A stretch of DNA of 64,000 bases, from positions 2,921,501-2,985,500 of the forward strand of contig NZ_CP112881.1 in the NCBI RefSeq assembly GCF_026409565.1. Direction: 5' to 3'. Both the position numbers and the translations under genes were made by a program. Positions 17,901-25,099 of this stretch are shown here, in pieces; position 1 is the first letter of the stretch; every line of letters starts with the position of its first letter. Under the pieces are notes generated by a model, which saw only the letters and a program-made list of their open reading frames with translations, had not been told where the DNA came from and ran no database searches. The stretch comes from Sneathiella aquimaris (GTDB lineage Bacteria > Pseudomonadota > Alphaproteobacteria > Sneathiellales > Sneathiellaceae).

Positions 17901-18383
17901 AGATACACTGCCGTGATCATCACCCGCGACCACCAGCACACCCCCGGTCGGGGAGGCTCCATAGGCGTTACCATGTTTCAACGCATCGCCCGCCCGATCA
18001 ACACCGGGGCCTTTTCCATACCAGAGGCCGAACACGCCCTCAAACTGGCGGTGAGGATCTGTCTCAACCTGTTGGGACCCCAAAACGGCTGTTGCCGCAA
18101 GCTCTTCATTTACCGCTGGAATAAATTCGATATTTTTCTCATCGAGAACATCTTTAATATTCCACAATTCCTGATCAAAAACAGCCAGAGGTGATCCTCT
18201 ATACCCGCTAATAAAGCCCGCCGTCTTTAATCCCGCCCGCTCATCCCGTAATTTTTGCATCAGCGGAATGCGCACCAGTGCCTGCGTCCCTGTGAGGAAT
18301 ACCCGACCTTCTTCCTGCGTATAACGATCGGACAGGGAATAGTCTGAAATTTTGGTGATTTTGAGATTGTTTTCCTGTTTCAT
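14916..18383 (-). CDS. Indolepyruvate ferredoxin oxidoreductase family protein (fused alpha/beta)
   Basis: 1155-residue fused 2-oxoacid:ferredoxin oxidoreductase, the usual proteobacterial single-chain form. The N-terminal half has pyrimidine-binding and thiamine-diphosphate regions, including CSGCPHNRST and GEGVNW...NLGDGTYYHSG. A ferredoxin-like insertion around two thirds of the length contains CEGCGDC and CNKDFSC. The C-terminal half holds the gamma-type domain starting VTGVGGTGVITVGQL. It converts aryl pyruvates from aromatic amino-acid transamination to aryl-acetyl-CoA, using CoA and ferredoxin. GGAG lies seven bases before the ATG. A divergent Lrp/AsnC regulator is adjacent, consistent with amino-acid-responsive control. 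Confidence 0.95.
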   Translation of the reverse strand: MKQENNLKITKISDYSLSDRYTQEEGRVFLTGTQALVRIPLMQKLRDERAGLKTAGFISGYRGSPLAVFDQELWNIKDVLDEKNIEFIPAVNEELAATAVLGSQQVETDPHRQFEGVFGLWYGKGPGVDRAGDALKHGNAYGASPTGGVLVVAGDDHGSVSSSMPHQSDAAFLTFFMPILNPSNVAEYLSYGEYGYALSRFSGMWVGFKAATEAVESGMTVDLLPPREFVTPDFDVPPTGLHYRWPDFPGPQIEERLEAKKHAVLAFADANPIDRHIYEVPDATYGIVTTGKAHLDLMEALRLLGIGEAEARAIGIDIYKIGLVWPLAKKSSLDFVRGKKEVLVIEEKRGIIESQFKEYFYDIPGAKPERMVGKNDEYGQRLIPWTGELSPKQLAVIVARRIDSVFEGLNLSEKAEKILQKGVISLNVEGATRTPYFCSGCPHNRSTKVPEGSEALAGIGCHFMASWMDRDTNYLIQMGGEGVNWVAKSRFNKGRHIFQNLGDGTYYHSGSLAIRQAIAAQTNITFKILYNDATAMTGGQPFDGPMSVQSIAHSLRAEGIQRIALLSDAIDKFDPKEFPAGVTFDDRSQLDNVQRELRDISGVTALIYEQTCATEKRRRRKRGLMEDVPRFAYINPAVCEGCGDCSVASNCLSVEPLETEFGRKRRINQNACNKDFSCLDGFCPSFVTIEGGQRRRPSATGNEETYSQALASIKDPVLASVDTPFNVIVTGVGGTGVITVGQLITMAAHLEGKGASVLDFMGFAQKFGPVISYVRIASQPDQINQVRIDTGQADALIGCDLVVSTSPKASATYAEGHTKAAVNMSVMPTGDFTLNPDTDVKIDTRLSHLSHLFGQKHLSTVNANTAAEQFLGDSVFANVLLLGFAWQQGLVPVSKNALLRAIELNGVAIEQNKKAFNWGRILFARPETQMMDRLESIKETAPSVSQLIDRNAEFLTQYQDDSWAQMYRVTVQDIMSKVQIGPDEKEVLNRSVAKNLFKLMSYKDEYEVARLHSDPAFLEKIASEFEGDFRIHYHLAPPLLSGKKDERGRPKKKNFGPWMNTAFKGLRSFKKLRGTALDPFGYTAERKMERALIDWYATTLKKIAPEIDAENMRVAQEIFDIPAAIRGYGPVKEASVEKAKENMAHLLKKLDTPKL

Positions 18384-18528
18384 TCAACGTCTCCGCGCGG
18401 GTCATTCATACCCTATCAATGTACCAGCACCCCAGTGAAAACTCTTTTCAATCCAGCCAATATTTGCAGCTATTTCGGTTGTTTGTTTCAAATGAACTAA
18501 ATTGATGGTTAAATATTCCGATATCCTC

Positions 18529-18534
18529 TATAAT
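18529..18534 (+). promoter_or_regulatory. Possible -10 element for a leaderless Lrp transcript
   Basis: A perfect TATAAT ends six bases before the ATG at 18541. Transcription from it would begin at or next to that ATG, giving a leaderless mRNA. No purine-rich ribosome site precedes 18541, in agreement. A -35 candidate at normal spacing is poor (TGGTTA at 18506), so confidence is limited. Confidence 0.4.
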
Positions 18535-18540
18535 TATAAG

Positions 18541-19002
18541 ATGATTGATGAAACTGACCGAATAATCCTGAGCCTTCTTCAAGAAGATAGCCGAATTACC
18601 AATTCTCAGCTTGCGCAACTGGCCGGACTTTCTGCATCTTCCTGTTGGCGGCGCATCAAGAGCCTGGAAGAGATTGGTTTAATAAAAGGATATACAGCAA
18701 CACTGGATCGAACGATTGCCGGCTTTGGATTTGCCGCTATCATACATGTCGGTTTATCCCGCCAATCTGAAAATTCGGTTGCTGAATTCTGCAGAGCGAT
18801 CGAGGAGCGACCCGAGATTCTTGACTGTTACGCAACAACGGGGGATTCAGATTATCACCTTCGTGTCGTTGCACGGGACATTGCTGACTATAATGACTTC
18901 CTGGATAATTTTTTATTCAAATTAAAGGGTGTTGCCCATGTTCGGTCCAACATCATTCTAAAAGATATAAAATCCGGTCTTCAGCTCCCTCTTAACCAAT
19001 AA
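18541..19002 (+). CDS. Lrp/AsnC family transcriptional regulator
   Basis: 153 residues from the preferred start, the normal size for the family. The N-terminal helix-turn-helix reads ITNSQLAQLAGLSASSCWRRIKSLEEIGLI; the C-terminal RAM ligand-binding domain includes GDSDYHLRVVARD. An in-frame ATG at 18505 would add twelve residues not usual in the family, so I use 18541, where the MIDETDRIIL opening matches Lrp proteins. It is divergent from the indolepyruvate oxidoreductase and likely senses an amino acid to control it. The 3' end overlaps the convergent peptidase gene by 11 bases. Confidence 0.92.
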   Translation: MIDETDRIILSLLQEDSRITNSQLAQLAGLSASSCWRRIKSLEEIGLIKGYTATLDRTIAGFGFAAIIHVGLSRQSENSVAEFCRAIEERPEILDCYATTGDSDYHLRVVARDIADYNDFLDNFLFKLKGVAHVRSNIILKDIKSGLQLPLNQ

Positions 19003-19444
19003 GCCCTTGGCTAAAGGATCCGTCTGAAAAGGTAAGACATTCCTGACGGCACTGGTCAGCGACAAAAGAACAATGCACCCATCCGCTATTTGGATCGCCC
19101 GGTTTATAACATTCTAAAATAAGCTGATCAAACTGAAGGTTTTGATACATCCATTCCGCTAAATCAAAATTGCTGACCCCAGGCACCTCAATATCAACGG
19201 CCTGCCCTTTTACATGTTGCGAGCTGTCTTTCGATTTAAGGGCACGGTTAAGCGCAAGGCACCGATAGCCGCTATTAGGCCTGAACGGTTTATTATAATG
19301 CTTCCGGACGGGCTCCAGAATATTTTCCGCCAGTTGTTTTAGGCAGGCAATTTCCTGCGGTCCCGGGGTATTATCAATCTGCAGCCGTGCTGCAAGATCA
19401 CTGCGTGTCAGTTCACTTAATGAAAAATGTTCACTTAACTGCAT
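18992..19444 (-). CDS. Peptidase M15-family (M15_3, endolysin-like) protein
   Basis: 150-residue protein with zinc-peptidase motifs of the D-Ala-D-Ala carboxypeptidase/endolysin M15 group: SQHVKGQAVDIEV supplies His and Asp ligands and GWVHCSF the last His; NSGYRCLALN precedes them. No signal peptide or lipobox is seen, so export is unclear. The start at 19444 follows GGAGGGG with good spacing; another ATG at 19447 is adjacent. Phage endolysins have the same fold, but no other phage genes are near. It lies 30 bases downstream of the DUF3108 gene and probably belongs with it. It likely trims peptidoglycan cross-links. Confidence 0.85.
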   Translation of the reverse strand: MQLSEHFSLSELTRSDLAARLQIDNTPGPQEIACLKQLAENILEPVRKHYNKPFRPNSGYRCLALNRALKSKDSSQHVKGQAVDIEVPGVSNFDLAEWMYQNLQFDQLILECYKPGDPNSGWVHCSFVADQCRQECLTFSDGSFSQGLIG

Positions 19445-19474
19445 CATCCCCTCCTGAGATTGCGATAAACACAT

Positions 19475-20311
19475 CTACCGGGCTGATTTGCTCGCCAACT
19501 GTACACGTCCATCTGTATATTTTTCCAGATGCATTTCCATACTGCCAAGGTCGGTCTGAACCTGCATGCGCACCGGAACCGGACGTCCGTCTTCAACAGG
19601 CTTGGCAACCCACACAATAAGTTCTTCGTCTTCATCAAGTTTATAGTCTGCGTCGCGTTTGAACCCGCCCTTCTCAATAATATTGATACGACAGCCTGAA
19701 GCTTTTCCTGAAAAAACTGAATATTTTGAGGGTTTGAAGACTTTTTCTCCGGCATCCGTCAATTTTACATCATACCGCCGCCGACCATCAAAAACCGGAT
19801 AATATCCGTCGCATCGATTATCCGTTTCATAAGACAAGACCGCCGACAGGATCATCGACATGGGATCCACACTGTTTCGAAGACCATCTTTTGGAAGCGG
19901 CGTGTATTTTTGAAGATTGGTATTCTTCTTGCCAACCAGCTCAGCTTTCACATCGCCGTCAGCGTCGAATGTAAGCGTCGCCCCTCTTTTCTTATCATTC
20001 CACGCACTTTGGTGAAAATGATAGTCAGGGACGACTTTGTTTTTGAAAACCGTGCCACTGGACGTCGCATTCGCAATCCATTCAAACATCCAGGTAAGGG
20101 AACTGTTAGATCGGGCTTCGCTCATGATGGCGTAGGTATTTCCTGCCTCGCGAACGTCTGTTTTTACACTTCCAAGATACAGCCCCCCCAGATAAACCGA
20201 GTGCTTTAACCGCAAAGGCTCATTTGCACTTGTTTCTGTTGCAAAACTCATCGTCAGCATCGAAAAAATGAATACGGGTAGAGAACCTGTCGCAACCAGC
20301 CTTCTGACCAT
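19475..20311 (-). CDS. DUF3108 domain-containing exported protein
   Basis: 278 residues with an N-terminal signal peptide (hydrophobic core about residues 8-24, then a SANE-type cleavage region). The rest is beta-rich with the LGGLYLGSV start, the DPMSMILSAVL segment and the FDGRRRYDVKL stretch characteristic of the DUF3108 family, a periplasmic protein family of unknown function. It precedes the M15 peptidase on the same strand, which hints at an envelope role. No catalytic motif is recognisable. Confidence 0.85.
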   Translation of the reverse strand: MVRRLVATGSLPVFIFSMLTMSFATETSANEPLRLKHSVYLGGLYLGSVKTDVREAGNTYAIMSEARSNSSLTWMFEWIANATSSGTVFKNKVVPDYHFHQSAWNDKKRGATLTFDADGDVKAELVGKKNTNLQKYTPLPKDGLRNSVDPMSMILSAVLSYETDNRCDGYYPVFDGRRRYDVKLTDAGEKVFKPSKYSVFSGKASGCRINIIEKGGFKRDADYKLDEDEELIVWVAKPVEDGRPVPVRMQVQTDLGSMEMHLEKYTDGRVQLASKSAR

Positions 20312-20383
20312 TTTGCCCCCAAATGACTGTTTGATGATCCTAATATATGGGGAGTTTGTGATAAATATTCAACGGACGGGTTG

Positions 20384-21187
20384 TTACGTCAGCAAATAAA
20401 AACCAAATAGTCCGCAGGCCAAAACAACCCGATAAATAACAAAAGGCATAAAGCCTATTCTGCCAATCCAGTTCATCAGCAAACCGATAACCAGATAGGC
20501 AACACCAAAAGAAACCACACCGGTTATGAGCGCATCCAGACCAAGGTCAACATTTTCTGCCTTCAGCAAATCAAAGGTCAAAACAACACCGGCACCCAAT
20601 ATTACGGGTATAGAGAGCAGCATGGAAAATCGCGCGGCTCCTTTTCGGTCCACCCCACAAAAGCGGGCGGCTGTCATCGTAACGCCAGAACGGCTTGTCC
20701 CCGGAAGAAGGGCCAGAATTTGAAACAGACCAATTACTAGCGCATCCCAATTGGACATCCCGCTCACAGTTTTTTTGTCTTTACAGAATTTATCAGAGAT
20801 ACCGAGCAAGACACCAAATATCAACGTCGTCGAGGCGATCATTAACAGGGATCGCATGTCCGTTTGTAGAATGTAGAAAAGCGCCCCCCCTGCCAGAATC
20901 GCAGGAACCGAAGCGATCACCAGATGGCGAAACAACAAGCGGGCTTCCTTTACCTCCGTTTCAGTGCCGATCTTAAAGACACCTTGAAGGATCTCGATCA
21001 GGTCGGTCCGGAAGTAGGCGATAACGGCCAACAGACTACCGACATGGGTTGCAACATCCAGCATCAGCCCTTGATCGGGCCATCCCGTTAGCAGCGGCAC
21101 CAGAACCAGATGTCCACTTGACGATATCGGGAGAAATTCAGTTACTCCTTGTACAATCGCCAGAACCAGTATTTGCAATATTTCCAC
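20384..21187 (-). CDS. uppP: Undecaprenyl-diphosphatase
   Basis: 267-residue polytopic membrane enzyme (BacA/UppP) that dephosphorylates undecaprenyl diphosphate to recycle the lipid carrier of peptidoglycan synthesis. Both signature regions are intact: GVTEFLPISSSGHL near the N-terminus and LLPGTSRSGVTM in the middle, containing the essential Glu, Ser and Arg. Length and about eight helices agree with the family. It is monocistronic between the DUF3108 gene and the sortase gene. High expression gives bacitracin tolerance in other bacteria. Confidence 0.97.
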   Translation of the reverse strand: MEILQILVLAIVQGVTEFLPISSSGHLVLVPLLTGWPDQGLMLDVATHVGSLLAVIAYFRTDLIEILQGVFKIGTETEVKEARLLFRHLVIASVPAILAGGALFYILQTDMRSLLMIASTTLIFGVLLGISDKFCKDKKTVSGMSNWDALVIGLFQILALLPGTSRSGVTMTAARFCGVDRKGAARFSMLLSIPVILGAGVVLTFDLLKAENVDLGLDALITGVVSFGVAYLVIGLLMNWIGRIGFMPFVIYRVVLACGLFGFYLLT

Positions 21188-21317
21188 GGGATGCCTTCTA
21201 ACCGAACTGTTAGTAAGTAAAGTGTTGAATTGAAAGAAACATACTCACCAATAACGTCAGAAAAGTGACACTCTTTTTAGTGTTAATCCATTAAAAAATT
21301 ATTGATATTTCATATTC

Positions 21318-21899
21318 TTATGACCGTGCCACCGCTGGTGCCGGGTTTGAGTGCGCCTCCAGAATAACGACATACCGTCGATCTGTATCAGGATTTAACC
21401 CATCAAAAGGATAGCAAGTTACCAAAACCAGCAATGACCTTTCGGAAAGATGCGGAACCGACAAATTTTCGGCCGGTATGATGTGGGTCTGCATGACCTT
21501 ATAGATTTCTGCTTTCCCCGATTGGCGTTCCACCGTTGCAGTGTCACCAATAACCAGATCCTGTAGAAACTGGAAATGTGTGTCTCGATGCCCAAACAAG
21601 ATAGTTTGATTGTCGTTGGGGTATAGGACTGGGCCAAATGCCAGATTACGTGCGTTATCACCCGCCAGAACAAATCTTTCGATCTGCAATGCGGGAACTG
21701 CGAGACGCGCCACAGGAAAGCTGTCCGCCCATGGCCACGGTTTTTCAGACCGTCCAGTCTCGCGTTGCTGTTCCCAAGCCTGCTTGATCAACACAGGGGC
21801 TGCCCACGCTTTCGCTGCCAGAAGACCTGCCTGTCCCAATTGCCACATCGCCAGAAGCAATAATCCGCCGAACAAACAGGTTGTTAACAACCGTTTCAT
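21318..21899 (-). CDS. Class GN sortase
   Basis: 193-residue sortase of the proteobacterial GN class. An N-terminal transmembrane anchor (residues 3-25) is followed by the sortase beta-barrel. The catalytic triad is visible: His104 in LFGHRDTHF, Cys162 in LVTCYPFD, and Arg in DRRYVV. The ATG at 21899 lies two bases after the upstream stop, with GGGAGTG as ribosome site, so it is coupled to the gene for its substrate. Such sortases process one dedicated VIT/vWA protein encoded next door, which is exactly the arrangement here. Confidence 0.94.
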   Translation of the reverse strand: MKRLLTTCLFGGLLLLAMWQLGQAGLLAAKAWAAPVLIKQAWEQQRETGRSEKPWPWADSFPVARLAVPALQIERFVLAGDNARNLAFGPVLYPNDNQTILFGHRDTHFQFLQDLVIGDTATVERQSGKAEIYKVMQTHIIPAENLSVPHLSERSLLVLVTCYPFDGLNPDTDRRYVVILEAHSNPAPAVARS

Positions 21900-21901
21900 G
21901 A

Positions 21902-24025
21902 TCACACTCCCTCCCTTTTTCGCCAAAAAAGTAAGGACACGGCTGCGAGGAACGACATCAATCCACCGATCAACAAAAGGTTCATAGGGGTCGCAGTCTG
22001 AGGTCCATAAATCTTTTCCCAGGAGGTTCCTTTGGGAAGGTTCCCGGCAATCTTCATCTTGCTCATAAAATCTTCCTTAATCCGGGCAGGGGTCTTATCG
22101 ATAGCAATAAAACTTGTAAAAGGACTCATGATTTGATGTTCCAGAGCAACATCCAGAACGGCTGTTCGAACAATTTCCGGATCCATTCCACGGGCGGAGG
22201 CATCCATCAGGCTTTCCACTTTATGGGACGCCCATAGCTTTCCAATATCCGTTGAACCTTTCTGCTGGGCATTGGGTAAAACGAAAGAGGTTCTTTCTCC
22301 ATTTGGCAAGGTCCCCGAAACTGTCTTAGGACGATCACCACCTGTTGTTTTTGCAACATACACAATTGGCCGCCGCCCAAATAAATCTGGTAAAATCTTT
22401 GGGTAGATTTCGACATCTGGTCCAAGATCCAGTCCAACGTCTTGTAATGTTGGCTGAGACATATCTTCAAACAGGGAAACCAACTCGGCTCGGGCTTCAT
22501 TCAGGTTTGAAATCTGCACATATGTACCCCGCCCGAATTCGGCGGCTTTGCGCATGAACCAACCATTTGGCGCACTGCCAACACCCACCGTAAACAGTCT
22601 CCTGCCGTCCAGTTTATCGTTCACAAGCTGAAACATATCGGCTTCATTCGTGACAGCACCATCAGTTAAAAACATAATCTGCTTTTGAAAGCCTTCAATT
22701 GCTTGATCAGATAACGCACTGGCCAATGCCGGATACATTTCCGTACCGTGTTCTGCCATCAGCTGGCCGACAAATTCCTTGGCGACGACGATGTTTTGAG
22801 GTGTGGCGGGTCGACTATTCCCGAACAGACGGAAATATTCACTATTAAAGGCGATAATTTCAAACCGATCAGCCGGTTTTAACAAGTCCAGCGCGGTGGA
22901 CAATCCCGCCTTGGCCTGATCCATTGCCGTGCCGTGCATCGAGCCGGATATGTCAAGAATAAAGGTTACATCCCGCGGCTGCTGATGAAATACTTTTCCC
23001 TTTTTAGGCGGCAGTATAAACCCCATACTATATTCAACATTCCCATACTGCTCCTGAAAAACAACCGGACGAACCTGATCCCCCAAGGCGAATGACCAAT
23101 TGAGAATGAAATCCCGATCGGCAGGCACGCCCCCTTTTTCAAGGGCAATGCGTGCGTCCCCTTTTTTGTCAGGGGAACTGACAATTGCGTGTGAGGGACT
23201 GGTAATTTCCTGATATCGATCAGCCTGTGCAACAACAATGTCAAAGCCGGTTACATTTTCGTTGCCGCTAGCACTGAAATAGTCCTGACTTGGAAATACA
23301 TTCGTTTCAACATTTTGAGCCCCCGGCTCGGCGTCTGTACCAACCGTTTGAACAGAGGCACCGGAGACAGGACTGTAACGGGGAACGATCGCTTGCGGCA
23401 TGCGCCAAGAAAAGTGAGTGCCGGATTGCCTGGCCAATGACTGAAACGAAATATCGACTTGAACCTGCCCACCCGGCTCTATATTGGCCACCCGCGTTGA
23501 GAACATGTTTGGCCTGTATTGAGTGAGCAAGGCACTTACTTTTCCTTGAGACGCAGCTTTGACATATGCCCGCCTTGCAACTTCTTTTTCTTTAATCTCT
23601 GACACAATGGTGCGTTCGCCAATCGTGAGTTTCATCTGATCGACGGCAGCATCGTCAGGAAGCGGGAAAAAATACATTCCTTCCACCCAATCATTCGTGG
23701 GGTTTCGATATGTCTGCTGAACTGTTGTTCTGACAACATGCCCCGTAATACGGCTTGTGATGTGGGATGTCAGAAGAGAGGCTGAAACCGGTGCAGCCCT
23801 TTTTTCAGTAAGTTTCGCATTAAACCCGTTCATGGGTTGCAACAAGAGCTTAGCACCTTCCTGTTCCGCCGAGGCCGCAGAGGCCCAGATGCCCAACAGC
23901 CCGACAATATTCAGCAACAGCAACGTTCGGATAATACCGCTCATTCCCAAGAAATTTTTTCTCAGGAACGGTATGAATATATCAGTTTCAGCGTGTTCTC
24001 TGAACCTTGGATTGCTATTGTTCAT
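21902..24025 (-). CDS. Marine proteobacterial sortase target protein (VIT and vWA domains)
   Basis: 707-residue surface protein. The N-terminal region has a hydrophobic export segment near residues 28-53; a VIT (inter-alpha-trypsin inhibitor-like) domain follows at about 70-210, then a von Willebrand A domain with the MIDAS motif DISGSMHG. The C-terminus has a sorting signal: PQTATP, a hydrophobic span and an arginine/lysine tail (RKREG). The usual LPxTAT leading leucine is replaced by Gly (GPQTAT). It is the dedicated substrate of the GN sortase that follows two bases downstream. Function in the family is unproved; adhesion or metal-dependent binding is plausible. Confidence 0.92.
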   Translation of the reverse strand: MNNSNPRFREHAETDIFIPFLRKNFLGMSGIIRTLLLLNIVGLLGIWASAASAEQEGAKLLLQPMNGFNAKLTEKRAAPVSASLLTSHITSRITGHVVRTTVQQTYRNPTNDWVEGMYFFPLPDDAAVDQMKLTIGERTIVSEIKEKEVARRAYVKAASQGKVSALLTQYRPNMFSTRVANIEPGGQVQVDISFQSLARQSGTHFSWRMPQAIVPRYSPVSGASVQTVGTDAEPGAQNVETNVFPSQDYFSASGNENVTGFDIVVAQADRYQEITSPSHAIVSSPDKKGDARIALEKGGVPADRDFILNWSFALGDQVRPVVFQEQYGNVEYSMGFILPPKKGKVFHQQPRDVTFILDISGSMHGTAMDQAKAGLSTALDLLKPADRFEIIAFNSEYFRLFGNSRPATPQNIVVAKEFVGQLMAEHGTEMYPALASALSDQAIEGFQKQIMFLTDGAVTNEADMFQLVNDKLDGRRLFTVGVGSAPNGWFMRKAAEFGRGTYVQISNLNEARAELVSLFEDMSQPTLQDVGLDLGPDVEIYPKILPDLFGRRPIVYVAKTTGGDRPKTVSGTLPNGERTSFVLPNAQQKGSTDIGKLWASHKVESLMDASARGMDPEIVRTAVLDVALEHQIMSPFTSFIAIDKTPARIKEDFMSKMKIAGNLPKGTSWEKIYGPQTATPMNLLLIGGLMSFLAAVSLLFWRKREGV

Positions 24026-24136
24026 TGTTTTTACCCCGCATTTCGAATAGGGGCATAATCACAAGCAAATGCGGCCGGACTGAACCGGGAACAAGGAATT
24101 ATTGTGGAAAGATTAAGGCGGGTCCAGACTGGCTTA

Positions 24137-25099
24137 TCACAAGGATGCCTTGAATTCAGATGGCAGCATACCAATCGCTTTTTTAAATTCTCGGGAAAAA
24201 TGGGCGGCGTCACTAAAACCGGCAAGAAAGCCAACTGCGGCAAGATTGTCAATTTTCTCAGTCATATAAAATATGGCCATTTGGCACCGGACAGCCATGA
24301 TACAATCACCGAACCCTGAGCCTTCCTCTGATAAGCGGCGCTGTAACGTCCGCTCTGTCATATTCAACTCAAGAGCGATCTGCCGAACAGTCCAGCGCCT
24401 GCCCAGATCACGTATTAGCACGCCCCCAACTTTGCGCGAATAAGGCCCCTGTCCGGCTTTGGTGAGGCTACCTAACAGCGTCTCTTCTCCCTCAAATGCT
24501 GGAAGATTAACTTTCTGAATACCCCGCCAGCTAAAATGAAAATCCGTGGTTTTCTCACTAATCTCGATTGCCTTGACCAATTGGCCGTCTTCAAGGATCT
24601 GACTACCATCAATTGCCAACGACAGCGAGAGACAGCCATAAAGCTTTAACAGACCTGCCAGCAGCCCCGCGATAAATAGATCTTCAGAAGACAAAGGCGC
24701 TTCAGGCGTTTTTGAAAAATGCCTTACCGTCAATTCATTGGCGGATTTTGCAAGGATTTCAGTCCCGTGCCTTGAATGAAAATAACGTTCAAAACGAGAA
24801 AAACGATCTAACAATTCATCAACAGACTTGGCCCTCAACAAAAAATAGGCAAACGGGCTGTCATAAAGCGTACAAATGCTTAGGCCTGCTTCTAACACGC
24901 AGTTCACACCATGACGGGAAAACCCGTTTTCTAGAAGCCTTCGTTTCAACTGGAGGCCGACTTTGGGCCCTAAAGAGTTGTCTGGGCTGAAACCATTTTG
25001 AACATCATCCAAAATTCTTTGACGAGCAAATGACCTGGTAATCAATTGCACCAGAATACCACTGCTAAAATCCTCAACTTCAGAATTCATTTGGCTCAT
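24137..25099 (-). CDS. AraC family transcriptional regulator (AraC-binding-domain type)
   Basis: 320 residues. The N-terminal two thirds resemble the arabinose-binding-domain regulators (OruR/ArgR-like branch) with a FxRFERYF segment; the C-terminal AraC DNA-binding domain (about 225-318) has the two helix-turn-helix units, including NMTERTLQRRL and LAGFSDAAHFSREFKKAIG. Its ATG overlaps the stop of the upstream molybdenum-hydroxylase large subunit (ATGA), so the regulator is the last gene of that operon and probably controls it. The effector is unknown. Confidence 0.93.
   Translation of the reverse strand: MSQMNSEVEDFSSGILVQLITRSFARQRILDDVQNGFSPDNSLGPKVGLQLKRRLLENGFSRHGVNCVLEAGLSICTLYDSPFAYFLLRAKSVDELLDRFSRFERYFHSRHGTEILAKSANELTVRHFSKTPEAPLSSEDLFIAGLLAGLLKLYGCLSLSLAIDGSQILEDGQLVKAIEISEKTTDFHFSWRGIQKVNLPAFEGEETLLGSLTKAGQGPYSRKVGGVLIRDLGRRWTVRQIALELNMTERTLQRRLSEEGSGFGDCIMAVRCQMAIFYMTEKIDNLAAVGFLAGFSDAAHFSREFKKAIGMLPSEFKASL

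Noticed and set aside
18992-19444. Prophage remnant suggested by the endolysin-like peptidase
   Set aside because: No holin, capsid, integrase or tail genes nearby; surrounding genes are ordinary chromosomal ones.
21262-21278. Short ACACT / AGTGT repeat between sortase and uppP
   Set aside because: Only five base pairs, in an AT-rich gap; not strong enough to call a terminator or operator.
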